Positions 21,275 to 33,017 of a DNA stretch of 64,000 bases are shown here, piece after piece; position 1 is the stretch's first letter; each line of letters begins with the position of its first letter. The notes beneath the pieces are model-generated. The model saw only the letters and a list, made by a program, of their open reading frames with translations. It did not search any database and was not told where the DNA came from. Position numbers and translations under genes: made by a program. Origin of the DNA: Turnera subulata (taxonomy: Eukaryota > Streptophyta > Magnoliopsida > Malpighiales > Passifloraceae); the NCBI GenBank assembly GCA_028386065.3, contig JAKUCV010007483.1, positions 1-64,000 of the forward strand, read 5' to 3'.

Positions 21275-23677
21275 AAAACATGGTGCTGAGTCCCTGGCTG
21301 AATTCAGACCCATTACACTAATCAACGGCTTGTATAAAATAATCTCCAAGTTATTGTCAAGGCGCTTAAAGGAGGTGATGAGTGTCCTGATTGGAAAGCA
21401 GTAAACGGCCTTCATCGAAGGCAGAAACATCATGGATGGTGCCCTAATCGCTAACGAGATTGTCCACTCAATGAGGAAAAATAAATCTGAGTCCATCATG
21501 TGGAAAATCGACCTCAAGAAGGCATACGACTCTGTCAATTGGGGCTATCTTCTAGAAGTAATGAAGGCGATGGGATTCGGCAATAGATCGTGCAAGTGGA
21601 TCAGGGAATGCCTCTCTTCGTCGACTTTGATGGCTCTTATGAATGGATCACCAGCTAAAGAGTTCAAGATGCGATGAGGTTTGAAACAAGGGGATCCACT
21701 ATCCCCGTACTTGTTCAACTTGGCAGCCGAAGGACTCCCTACAATTCTTGAACTAGCCAACAATTTAGGATTCATCAAGCCAATCGAGGTGCACAACAGC
21801 CGTGTAAGTATTTTGCAGTACGTCGACGACACCTTACTATTCTCTCTTGCAGATGATAGAGTCGTGTTGAATCTTAAACGATGCTTGATAATTTTTTAGG
21901 CCCTCTCTGGCCTAAGCATCAATTTTCATAAGAGCAGTTTGGTGGGTGTGGGTTTGAGGCAAAACAGAGTGCAGCAGTAGGCTAATATGGCGCATAGCAA
22001 GGCTGAATTCCTACCCATAACATACCTTGGTTACCCACTTGGAGCAAACATGAAAAGAGAAAAGGCATGGAAACCCGTGGTAGATAAATTTCAGACCAAG
22101 TTTAATTCTTGGAAAGGCAAGTACCTATGTAGCTCGACTCGCAGATGGTATTACGCTCGAGGACGAGTCACCCTTATCAAGTCGGTGCTATCTGGGCTAC
22201 CTATATACTTTATGTCATTATTCCAAATGCCTGTTGTGGTGGCCAAAAAATTAATCTTCTTGATGAGGAATTTCTTCTGGAGGGGAGTGAAGGACTCAAG
22301 GAAAGCATGCCTTGTAGCTTGGAAACAGATCTCAACGCCACGAGAATTAGGAGGAATGGGAATTATCAATTTGAAGTTGATGAATCAGTGCTTGTTGTTC
22401 AAATGGATGTGGAAATATATCCAACCAGAAGAGAATGATTGGAAGTCCCTCATAAAGAACAGATGCGAGGCTGCACATTCAGATATAAATCCTCACTTTG
22501 ATATGGCAAAAGCATCCATTACTTGGAGGGATATTGCACGGTCTGCTGGTGTACAGAGCCAAACTACAATTGCTCTCATGGAAGGTGCTCGGATCAGATT
22601 GGGGAGCGGGAATAGAACCCATTTTTGGTCGGATAACTGGACTGGAAAAGGGGCCTACAAGATCGATTCCCTCGCCTATTCGCTGTGTCGTCATGTCAAC
22701 AGGCAACGGTTGGTAACTGCCTTCAAAATGCAAACTCTCAACCACGATGGATGAGCTGCTGGCGACGTCAACTGTGGGACTGGGAATTATTGGATGCAGC
22801 AGTTATTGCGGATGAGACGAGGGACATAAGATTGCAGGCAAGTGCTGATGACCAATGGTTATGGACTGACGACCATAAAAGGGTTTATTCAGTTAAGAAC
22901 GGCAGAGATTTCTTCTATAGAAACACAGGGCTAACTCGCAATAAACTGTATGTTTGGACTACTCTCATTCCTTTTAAAATAGAGTGCTGGTTATGGCTTG
23001 CAACCCATAAAGGAATCCCAACTAAAGACCGGCTATACTGTAGAGATATTATTCCTCTTTCTAATTCTATGTGTGCCTTCTGCAACTCTCACATAGAATC
23101 TCGAGATCATTTACTGTTAAGCTGCCCTGTTACTTGGCTCATCTGGGGTAAAATCTGCAAGTGGTGGGGTATTGCTTGGTTTATCCCTGCATCCTTTGAC
23201 GAGTTCTTGCTGCAATGGACGTTTTTATCCCCTTTCCCCAGAAGCCGATCTTGTTGGTTCATCATAGGTATGGCTGCCTTGTGGACCTTGTGGCTTGAAC
23301 GGAACAAGCGAATCTTTAAGGGTAAGCGCTGCTCTATGGAACGGCTAGCTGATGTTACTTTAGTTCATGCTGTATCTTGGTTAAGGTCCCTGCAAGTGGA
23401 CTTTCCATACAGTACATCTCTAGTCCTGTCAAATGCAGAATGTATTAAGAGTATGACAGCCCCTGGCGGAATTTTTCTGTACTAGCCAATTTGTAATACG
23501 CTTGGATTGTAGTGACAGGTCAGGGTAGTTGGGTATGTAGTGCTGTTCTTTACAGAAGCTCCAGTGTACGCTTAGAGGCCCCTGGCCTGATAGATTCCTT
23601 GCATGTTTGCATAGCTGTTTTGTGTAATTCCATATGATCAATAAAGAATATCGTTTGCATCAAAAAAAAAAGTATAT

Positions 23678-24344
23678 CAACTTTTTAAAAAAAAAAAAAT
23701 CTAGCAGATTCTTTTTTGACCAGGGATAGTCCTTTTTCTATCAACCTTATCATAACCCGCCGTCAAAGTCATAAATATCATAGAGTTGTCAGAATGAACT
23801 TAGTGGAAGGGCAATATCCTTCGACAGGCCATCCTAGTATATCTAAGACAATCAAACAGGGAACTTGTACCTGTGTGCAGAATACAAACATAAGTAGTAG
23901 TGGAGTAACAAAGAAAGACGGCACTTGCAAAGCTTTCTCTCGATTTTTTTGATTGTAAGCTTTCTCTTGATTTTAGCAAGTCCCCACCCTTCTTCAACTT
24001 CGTTTGGCGTTCTTCAACAAAATCCAGAAACCTTTACGTAATCCTTTCCGTTTTTTCGATGATAATCGTGTGCAACGTAATCCTTTCCCGTCGATATATA
24101 CCTTTTTCGTCTTTTTTTTTTTTTTTGGAAATTCAGAAGCCATTAAGGATCCTTCAAAATAGATTGGTAGACGAAGAATCTGCATACAGTCTACAGAGCA
24201 GGACCAACTAGAAATCCCCCCACAAAAAAAAAAACTAGAAACCCTTTTGCAAAAGTTTATCCACTTTTTATCTCTGAAAGTTTTTTCTATGCCAGTTTCA
24301 CAAGTACTGAAAGTTGCCTAAAAGCATCCATAGAATAACAAAAC
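23678..24344. other. Spacer, nothing recognised
   Basis: About 670 bp of AT-rich DNA between LINE 1 and a LINE fragment. Short open frames on both strands have no recognisable content. Confidence 0.6.
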
Positions 24345-25150
24345 TTTTTTTTGATGTAAACGAATTAGATTGATAATAATAAAAGTTACATATACTTAGT
24401 GGGTCATCAAAGGGATGACAGCACTAAGAACAGCCAACGGTTCAAAACCTACACCAATCCCACGCCAGTCTTTTATGCTATAAACGCAGGACAGTAAATC
24501 ACGTATGGAATAAGGAAAATCCGGTTGTATAAACAGGTCATCAAGCGTCTTGGGCATACACCAACTAACTTCCCACCACGAGCACAGCTTGGCCCAGAGA
24601 AGTCATGTCTTGCGACAGTGTAGCAGCAGGTGGTCACGGGACTCTTCAATAGAGATAATATTCCTGAGCAACAAAGTTGATTTAGTCACCAAGCCATTTG
24701 TGAATGGCCAACCATAGAAAACACTCTATTTGTGGAGGTACAAGACCCAACCAAACATATGGAGTCCGGCCAGCGAAGGGACCTCTCGAAGCTAAAGCCA
24801 AATAACTATCCTTGGATGAATACATTCCATCCCTGTTCCGACGCCAAGCCCATGAATCTGGCAATTCACGCCGAAACCTGAACTCCTCATGTCTGGAGTT
24901 AATTAAATCAACATATCCCTTTGCTCCCATGAAAACAGTGTTCTTCTCCAACATAATGTAACCCGTCGCCCATCAACTAAAGAGATAGCATCCTTGACAA
25001 CAATATTCTGGTCAGATGCAATAGAGAAAAGCCTAGGAAAAGCCACCTGAGACATAACCGATCCAGCCAAATATCATGCCAAAATTTGTAAAAACCACCA
25101 ACCCCAATGTTCATGCACCAGAAGTTACAAACAACCTGCAACTTAGGTGA
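24345..25150 (-). mobile_element. 5'-truncated LINE fragment (RT zinc-binding end)
   Basis: On the minus strand it ends in TTCGTTTACATC followed by a poly(A) run (T8 at 24345-24352), like the tail of LINE 1. The frame at 24682-24954 (SWAWRRNRDGMYSSKDSYL, then TPYVWLGLVPPQIECFLWLA) is the zf-RVT region at the C-terminus of plant LINE ORF2. It is a different lineage from LINEs 1-3. The right border is approximate because no clear TSD was found. Confidence 0.7.
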
Positions 25151-26800
25151 TAATCACCAAACAGAATTGAGAGAGAGAGAGAGAGGGTTTATAAGCATCA
25201 CTAGAAAAAGAATTAAGAAGAGAAAAAGAGCACAAAATCTGAAAGGTCTTGATGTGAAAGAGTGATACATATGGCTGAAAATCATGAGATTGATCCGTTA
25301 TTTTATTTAGAATTTATAATGTTAGAAACTTGGTATCCAATCCAAGCAACGACATTATTTAGCAACCCACCAACACAGCGGATATGGATCAATCTATTTT
25401 AAATAGGAGTGCACAGCACGAGAACCTACACTACTGATTTTATCCCGTCAAGTACAGGGACAAATACAAAGGGCTCAAAGAAACTTTCAGTACTTTCCAC
25501 AAGAGCCAGACGGACTATACCATGAACTCGGTCTTCTAGTCCTAAAGGCCAAATGTCGAATTCTTTAACAACTCCGCCCCAAAAATCCAAGCGATAATAA
25601 ACTCTGAAGCCGTCACTGACTTCCTTGATCCTGAACTTGAATGCTTCAAAACATAATGAACCATTTGGACCAAGGTCTACAAACATCACTGGACTTGACG
25701 GGGGAATTTCACAGGTTCCCCATACACGACTATGGGTGCATGTGGGGGGAATGACAATTGACAAATTCAAAACGGATGAATACTTCTGTGTCTTCACCAA
25801 TGGGAATAGTTTCCCCACGAACATTATAAAACGCGTTATAATTTTTTTTTTCGCACTTGTCCCTTAAATTAGTAGGTTTGTAAAACTATAAAGAATGTGA
25901 TTCCATCTTCGAAAAAAATAAGTGATTCCATCGAATTCGAGGGATATATATCAAGGCATCCTAATAAAACTATTCGACAACTACTAATTGGTGACAAACA
26001 AAATGGCGGGTCAATCCTGTGGACATTGCTCCGCAACATATATTTACTCTTAAGTTTAGTCCACTTACATATTTGTACTTTTTTTTATTCAATTATATAC
26101 CCACATTATATTAATTGGTTTAATTGTACATAAACCAAATATAAGAATACTGATATGTTGCAAAGCCAAAACCGAAAATTATGTAACCCATTTGAAAAAT
26201 TTCTCGAACTAGCTCAACTCCCTATTGATTTCAAGTGTTAATTAAAACCCTCAACCCTTGTCTTCACCAGAATCAGCAGTACATGTAAACCACCAAGCCG
26301 ATCACTCTTGTTTGATATTATACTACATCATATATAGATGAACGGATTCTAAGGCCCCCAGGATCCGCCCCTGGACACATGTCAAGTTTTACGAAAAATC
26401 CCTACCGTGGCATAAAATGACAAGTATAATGATTAATAAATTAATAGAAATTAAGGAAAATAATAAATTATATATAATCAGTTATTGTTAATTTAGAGCA
26501 TAATAATTATCTAGCTTTTTGATAGCATAACAATTAAATTTATCTAATTCCCTTTCCTAAAAAAAAAAATTATCTAATTCCCAAGTACAATTAATTGTTG
26601 AGCATTGAAAAAGATGCATTAATAAAATAAATTATATACATAAATACATTGGTAGTTTAGGGCGTAATAAAGGGTTTAGCTCTTTATTATTGGAAAGTTT
26701 TTTTGGCAGATTTTCTTCGTGTGAAGCTCTCCATTACAAGTGGTGAACCAACCACATTGTGCATCAACTCGCACACTCCATAAACTATTCTTTTCTTTCT
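25151..26800. other. Spacer with one unexplained ORF
   Basis: AT-rich. It includes the minus-strand frame 25426-25824 (listed separately) and, near 26356, GGATCCGCCCCTGG, which resembles one end of the MITE at 10332-10599 without its partner. Confidence 0.5.
25426..25824 (-). CDS. Hypothetical ORF, possibly a gene fragment
   Basis: 132 residues, uninterrupted, with balanced composition unlike the surrounding AT-rich noise (for example GTCEIPPSSPVMFVDLGP and FKFRIKEVSDGFRVYYRL). I recognise no family. No intron, TATA box or partner exon is evident. The other strand is also partly open. It could be an exon of a decayed gene. Confidence 0.25.
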   Translation of the reverse strand: MFVGKLFPLVKTQKYSSVLNLSIVIPPTCTHSRVWGTCEIPPSSPVMFVDLGPNGSLCFEAFKFRIKEVSDGFRVYYRLDFWGGVVKEFDIWPLGLEDRVHGIVRLALVESTESFFEPFVFVPVLDGIKSVV

Positions 26801-27747
26801 TAGTGACAAATAATGAATTTAGGTAGAGAATAAAAATATTTAAGGAAATTCTCAATCAAAAGTAAATATTGTTAAAAAATTAATAAAGATTTTATTTATG
26901 TGTAAATTAAAATAGGAAATCTTTTTTATTTTTCAACAACTATTGTTTATGAAACAAAAAAAAAATATTTTCAAATAAGTTAAAGAAATATATATTCTCA
27001 AATGATCACATTTGTTAAGGTGAAATATAAAAAATTAATATTATAAAAAATGAAGAAGAAAAAGGTTGAAAAATAAATAAACTTGAAAAGAAAAATAAAT
27101 TAAAAACATAAAGTGTGTATAATTTGTTATACTTCCAAGAGTAATTTATAAACTTCCAACAACTTAGGTTTAAATAAAAGAAATTGAGTATAGAAAAAAT
27201 CTGAAATAAGCTTTTATTTTATCTTAATTGTATAAACTAAATATCAAAACTATTCAAATTTAAACTCTTATGATAAGTTTTACATATACGTGACACCCAC
27301 CCATGGTGTATAAATACTATTCATCTTTTGTCACTGTTTTGCACAAACAATCATTGAAGGGAAGTAATTTTCTTCAATTTATATTGATTGCATTTTTTAT
27401 GCATTTTCAGAATTTTTTTAATTTTTTTATAATTAGTTTAACATATTTTAAAATTTTATAGAAAAATAAATATCAGGGTGACTACCAGAAAGGTTTTCTG
27501 AAATCTTTTATTAATATGGGTAAGATCAACTTCATTGTTATTTGTATTTTTAAAAATATATAATATTATGTAGTACAAAAAGATTAATTGTGATACTAAG
27601 CATTCGAAAGGATATTCTGTGTTTTTTTCTATTAATTTCTCCACATTTTCTGTTTTCACATTCAATAATTAATGGTGCGTGGCCCTGTAATTGACTTGTA
27701 ATAGACTAATAGTTTTTCTCTTTTTTTCCCCCCTTATGGGGAGAGAA

Positions 27748-28219
27748 CAAGGTTTTGAAAACCGGACCGGCCATTGAACTGGCGAAGGGGATGTTCAAGG
27801 AAAACCGGGGTTCAACCGGGGTTCAACCGTTTTCTTAAAATATATTAATTTTTTAAGAAAACGGTCAAAATATATTCATTATAATAATTTTATGGTCAAA
27901 ATTGAAGTCATTCTCAATATATACTAAAACTTATGTAAAGAAAACACTAATTTGTAATAGTTTAGTTGGTTAATGACTTTAAATATTGTTAGGAGGTCAA
28001 GGGTTCAAGTCTTACTCTCACCATTTTTAAAACTTTTAAATGAAAAAAAAGAGGTTCAACCGGTAAAAACCGGCCGATTCGTTAAAAACCGTAAAAACCG
28101 GCCGAATCAAAACGGTTGTGTAACAGGGGGGTTTTTCCCAGTGAACCAGACCGGGCCTTTGCTGAAAAGGCGGTTGAACCGGGTTAACCGGACGAACCGG
28201 TCCGGTTTTGATAACCTTG
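27748..28219. mobile_element. 472-bp hAT-type MITE
   Basis: Terminal repeats CAAGGTTTTGAAAACCGGAC / GTCCGGTTTTGATAACCTTG are flanked by the 8-bp duplication GGAGAGAA (27740-27747 and 28220-28227). The interior is rich in CCGG and AACCG direct and inverted repeats. It has no transposase. Like the 268-bp MITE it carries box A-like TAGTTTAGTTGG (27958-27969) and box B-like GGTTCAAGTC (28002-28011). Confidence 0.8.
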
Positions 28220-28351
28220 GGAGAGAACAAGTAACTCAATATATAACTCGCGTGGTCCTATTTTGCATAAAAAAAAAAGTTCGTCCGGTTTTGATAACCT
28301 TGGGAGAGAACAAGTAACTCAATATATAACTCGCGTGGTCCTATTTTGCAT
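28201..28351. repeat. 83-bp tandem duplication at the MITE's right edge
   Basis: TCCGGTTTTGATAACC through TATTTTGCAT is present at 28201-28268 and again at 28284-28351, each followed by an A-run. The unit includes the MITE terminus plus its flank, so it arose after the MITE inserted. Confidence 0.85.
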
Positions 28352-29683
28352 CAAAAAAAAAAAAAAAACTGGCGTGGTCCTATGTACCGATAATGATAAC
28401 AAGAAAATCAAGGCCATGTGTGCCGCTTTTATATGTGCCAAAATTGGAACGTCCAATTCATTAACAAAATACTCACTAAATGTCATGAAAGTCTTAATCT
28501 TCTCCTGATCTCCACGTACTCACAACCAATTATTTTCTATCAGTACAGCAGTAGCATATGTAAAACAAAACGAGAAGCATGCATTGGAATATTTTTCTTC
28601 TTTTTTTCTTATTTTTCTTCTTCATATATATATCTATATATATATATATATATATAGGCAGAGCTCACAGTCAAAACAAAGGAATATTATTTATATGTTG
28701 TAAAACATTCAAATTTAAAACGCATTGTAAATTTTTTTATTGCACCTGACCCATAGCAAATTTCTTATGCGAGGCACGCCATTGGACATAATTTTTATAA
28801 TATATTTTAAAGGGGGTTTGCCGATAATGTTTTTAGATGTCCATTTTACATGCCATACATAGTGAATCAATACGTACCTTGCAAAATCTTTCATTCATTC
28901 TTTTCTTTCATTTCTCTATTTTTTTCGTGATTTTGACAATCACATCTACAATATAACAAAAATTATTTATGGACAGGACTTCAATAATTTCAATCCATCC
29001 CTAAAATAAGATTTTGCCACAGATTGTAGAATAGTGAAAGGGAAAATCTTTCTTGACTAATTAAAGAAAAACACTTCAGGCAAGAGACAAAATGGTTGCA
29101 AGCACTGTAGAATTCCAGGCTATTTACAAGGCTTCGGCAAGAATCCTGTAAGGAAAACTATAGAAAGAGCATTTCTTACCGTTTTCTTACGGATACGGAA
29201 GACCGCGTAACTCCTTGGCCGAAGTAAACGGTAAGAAAGCCGTAACTCCAATCCCTAAATAACATTTTGCCACAGATTGTAAGAATAAAAATGAATTCAC
29301 CCACTGAACCTACAAGCATATATATGTCTTGATGAACTTTGGGAATTTTTTGCAAGGGGAAACAAATAATATATGAATAACATCTTTACCATAGATATTT
29401 TCAAACCATCCAAAAAGCTGAAAGAATAAGAGCGGAAAAATAATTCATACAACACTCTATGTATGACAATGAGAGCGTGCAGCATGCAAGGTAAGAAATT
29501 TCTGATAGATTTCTTACAGAATGTTGCGGTATGTAAGTAACAACCTAAAAATTGGTAGTGAAGTTGCATGGGATGATTATGGCTTATGGCATGGTGATTG
29601 TGGTTCGTGTACAGAATACAGAGTCTTCTAATCCAATTGTCGTTTCTTAAAATAAGAACAAAACGATCACTGTGGGCAAGATA

Positions 29684-30252
29684 TGTTGGAATAGTATTGC
29701 TTATTCCATCCCACATCGTGGAGAAAGTGCTTGGGGGGGTTTTGTTTTGCTATAAATAGAGCTCCCCCTTGCCTTAGTAAGTCATCCCAAAATATTAGAG
29801 TATAATTGTTTCTATACAATTGTACTAAATACTCCTCTTCTCTTAGTAAAAATTGAGCAAGCTTATTCTATAAAGGTGCTCCGGAGATGTAGGCAAAATT
29901 TTGGCCGAACTCCGTTATCAAGTTTTGAGTTCTTTTTTCAATATTCCGCTTTTAATTTCCGCATTTATTTAGTATTCAATATTTGGCTGGCTACGCCGCC
30001 TTTGTCTCTTTTGTTGGCCGGCTAAGCCGCCTTTGTTCGGGTTTAGGTTGTGAATTAATACACTGTGCAAGTAAGTCCTGTCTAGGAGATTGGGTTTTAA
30101 GTGAACCTCTGTTCCTCCAATCTTTCCTGGGGATTTATCTTGGAATGATAATTCTGTCTAAGGAGATTGGCTAGGCCATCTTTCCTGGGAATTATCGAAT
30201 CAGTTCAATTCACTAGTTGTTTAGTGGGGAAATTACCCGAGTTTTCCCAACA
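29684..30252 (+). repeat. 5' LTR of Copia (569 bp)
   Basis: Near-identical to the 3' LTR except for a 41-bp segment near 29975-30030 (a direct repeat of GGCTAAGCCGCC-type sequence) that is lacking there. High similarity indicates a comparatively recent insertion. Confidence 0.92.
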
Positions 30253-30254
30253 AG

Positions 30255-30272
30255 TGGTAGCGGAGCCGAAGG
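30255..30272 (+). other. Primer-binding site of Copia
   Basis: TGGTAGCGGAGCCGAAGG follows the LTR's CA after two bases. It is related to the initiator-Met tRNA type with two mismatches in the core. Confidence 0.6.
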
Positions 30273-30323
30273 TTCGTCCTTTGGGCAATTTGAAATATTG
30301 AATACTAACCTTTGAATTTTGTA

Positions 30324-32996
30324 ATGGTGGAAGAAAGGGCTACATCAAGTAAGCAGTCTGGAGAATTGTCTTCCACATCGGCCTCCACACCCAGATGGTC
30401 TAGGACTTCAGTGTCCAGTATGAAGCTTGCTGTGGAGATATTTGATGGCACCGGCCATTTCGACATGTGACAGTGTAAGGTCCTCGACTCACTATTCCAG
30501 CAAGGCCTTGATGTTGCAATAGAAGAAGAGAAACCAGAAGATGTCAATGACAAGGAGTGGGCCGACGTAAACAAGTTGGCATGCAGAACAATTCGATCGT
30601 GCTTGTCCAGGGAGCAGAAGTATGCTTTCAAAAATGAAGTTTCGGCCTACAAATTGTGGAAAGCATTGGAAGACACATTCTTGAAAAAGAGTGGTCAAAA
30701 CAAGCTTGTGATGAAGAAGAGATTGTTTCGGTACGAGTATCGATCAGGTGCTACCATGAATGAGCACATCACCCTGTTCAAGAAGTTAGTAGCAGACCTG
30801 TTCATTTTGGATGTTGTATTTGAAGAAGAAGACTTGGCTTTGATGCTGTTATCATCTCTTCCCAATGAGTTCGAGCACTTGGAGACAACATTACTTCAAG
30901 GGAAGCAGAATGTGTCCTTAGAGGCTGTATGTTCGGCTTTGTACAGTCATGAGATGAGAAAGCAGGATAAGATGAAGAGCAAAGCAACTGCAGCAGATGA
31001 AGCTTTAATGGTTAGAGGACGACAGCAAAGCCAGACGAAGGGGAGAAGAGGAAGATCCAAGTCCAAAAGCAGAGTTGCCAAAGATGAATGTGCCTTTTGT
31101 CATGAGAAAGGGCATTGGAAGAAAGACTGTCCGAAGTTGAAGAAGAGAGGAAAGACTCCAGAAGATGCTAATGTTGCAGAATGCAAGAGTGATGAGGAGT
31201 CAGAAGTCTCTTTGGTTGGTTCACCCTCAACATCACAAGAAGATGAGTGGATTTTGGATTCAGGTTGCACCTACCATATGTGTCCCATCCGGGAATGGTT
31301 CTTTGAGTTTGAAGAGCTCAATGGTGGGGTTGTTTATATGGGCAATGACAATCCATGTAAAACAGCCGGGATAGGTTCAATCAAGCTGAGGAATCATGAT
31401 GGATCCACCAGAATTTTGAGAGATGTTCGATATGTTCCAGANNNNNNNNNNNNNNNNNNNNNNNNNNNNNNNNNNNNNNNNNNNNNNNNNNNNNNNNNNN
31501 NNNNNNNNNNNNNNNNNNNNNNNNNNNNNNNNNNNNNNNNNNNNNNNNNNNNNNNNNNNNNNNNNNNNNNNNNNNNNNNNNNNNNNNNNNNNNNNNNNNN
31601 NNNNNNNNNNNNNNNNNNNNNNNNNNNNNNNNNNNNNNNNNNNNNNNNNNNNNNNNNNNNNNNNNNNNNNNNNNNNNNNNNNNNNNNNNNNNNNNNNNNN
31701 NNNNNNNNNNNNNNNNNNNNNNNNNNNNNNNNNNNNNNNNNNNNNNNNNNNNNNNNNNNNNNNNNNNNNNNNNNNNNNNNNNNNNAGCTCAATGGTGGGG
31801 TTGTTTATATGGGCAATGACAATCCATGTAAAACAGCCGGGATAGGTTCAATCAAGCTGAGGAATCATGATGGATCCACCAGAATTTTGAGAGATGTTCG
31901 ATATGTTCCAGAGTTGAAGAAGAATCTCATCTCTTTGGGGGCTTTAGAATCAAAAGGCCTAGTTGTCACTATCAGAGATGGAATTCTTAAAACAACGTCA
32001 GGAGCTTTGGTGATGTTAAAAGGAGTGAGGAAGAACAATCTGTATTACTACAAAGGTAGTACAGTGATTGGGGTAGCAGCAGCAGCAACTTCTGGAAGCA
32101 AGAAGCATGCAGAGGCAACAAAGCTGTGGCATATGCGTTTGGGACATGCTGGTGAAAAATCCTTGCAGATTCTTACAAAGCAGGGATTGTTGAAAGGTAC
32201 AAAGACTTGCAAATTGGAGTTTTGTGAGCATTGTGTTTTGGGAAAGCAACGAAGAGTGAAGTTTAGCACTGCTATCCATAATACCAAGGGGATTTTGGAC
32301 TATGTGCATTCAGATGTGTGGGGAACTTCCAAGACTCCATCTCTTGGAGGTAGGCACTATTTTGTCACCTTTGTTGATGATTTTTCCAGAAGAGTGTGGG
32401 TGTTTACGATGAAGAAGAAGGATGAGGTGCTTGGAATTTTCCTTAAGTGGAAAGCTCAAGTTGAAAACCAGACAGGAAGGAAGATTAAAATTCTCCGAAT
32501 AGACAATGGTGGAGAATATACGAGTGATCCTTTCCTAAAGGTATGCCAAGATTGTGGCATTGTTCGGCACTTCACAGTTAGGAAAACACCACAACAAAAT
32601 GGGGTGTCTGAGCGTATGAACAAGACATTGGTGGAGAAAGTTCGTTGTTTGCTGTCTAATGCTGGGCTAGGCAGAAATTTTTGGGCTGAGGCTGTGACAT
32701 ATGCTCAACATCTTGTTAATCGGTTGCCATCATCTGCTTTAGATGGCAAGACCCCTTTGGAAGTTTGGTCTGGGAAACCTGCTACAGATTATGATTCTTT
32801 GCATGTGTTTAGTTCTATTGCATACTATCATGTGAATGAATCAAAGTTGGATCCACGGGCAAAGAAGGCTCTGTTCATGGGTCTAAATGTTGGAGTGAAG
32901 GGATACCGTCTTTGGTGTCTAGAAGCAAAGAAGACAGTTATCAGCAGAGATGTTACCTTTGATGAATCTGCCATGTTGACTAAGGTGAATCAATAA
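30324..32996 (+). pseudogene. Copia gag-protease-integrase region
   Basis: Starts MVEERATSSKQSG at 30324. A TGA at 30468-30470 stops it after 48 codons, after which the frame is open to 32996. Visible parts: gag; the zinc knuckle CAFCHEKGHWKKDC (about 31090); the protease site WILDSGCTYHM (about 31250); the GAG-pre-integrase segment LWHMRLGHAGEKSL (about 32130); and the integrase with HSDVWG, RIDNGGEY and PQQNGVSERMNKTL, so the catalytic Asp, Asp and Glu are kept. The open frame crosses a 344-N gap flanked by a repeated 127-bp segment, so the protease portion is unreliable. It ends with TAA at 32994-32996 where the frame would continue into the linker before RT. Confidence 0.88.
31442..31785. 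other. 344-N sequence gap flanked by identical 127-bp ends
   Basis: 31315-31441 is repeated exactly at 31786-31912 on the other side of the Ns. This is what results when two overlapping contig ends are placed with a gap instead of being merged, so the true gap is probably zero. Confidence 0.9.
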
Positions 32997-33017
32997 GCTG
33001 ATGATACTTCACAGCAG

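Larger units (their letters stand above)
17159..23485 (+). pseudogene. LINE 1 ORF2 (endonuclease / reverse transcriptase), broken
   Basis: ORF2 normally nicks the target and copies the RNA into it. It begins MISLISWNARGL (17159). The endonuclease continues through GDFNET (about 17568) and GSDHCPL (about 17809). RT regions are EFRPITLI (about 21300), KIDLKKAYDSV (motif A, Asp kept), GLKQGDPLSPYLF and QYVDDTLLF (YVDD in place of the usual FADD/YADD). The zinc-binding C-terminus is CAFCNSH...RDHLLLSCPVTW near 23070. Lesions include frameshifts near 17325 and 18480, a stop at 17755 (GE*CD), TAA where Gln is expected (21401-21403), TGA at 21675-21677 and TAG near 21978. A solo LTR interrupts it after residue pair AKK, with 5-bp TSDs, so the reading can be followed on both sides. 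Confidence 0.85.
14856..23667 (+). mobile_element. LINE 1: degenerate L1-type retrotransposon
   Basis: ORF1 (RRM type), then ORF2 (endonuclease, reverse transcriptase, zinc-binding C-terminus), a 3' UTR and a poly(A) tail ending near 23671. AAAAGTATAT occurs on both sides (14846-14855 and 23668-23677) and is a probable short TSD. The element contains a solo LTR and an assembly duplication, which inflate its length by 1664 bp plus the LTR. Confidence 0.85.
26800..29683. other. Duplicated upstream region of the cystatin pseudogene
   Basis: Collinear with about 8460-11700, interrupted by a hAT MITE and a short tandem repeat absent from the first copy. It in turn lacks the 268-bp MITE. No gene is seen. 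It ends at the Copia insertion. Confidence 0.75.

Noticed and set aside
26356..26372. A second copy of the 268-bp MITE
   Set aside because: Only one end-like GGATCCGCCCCTGG is seen; no partner TIR or 8-bp duplication was found.
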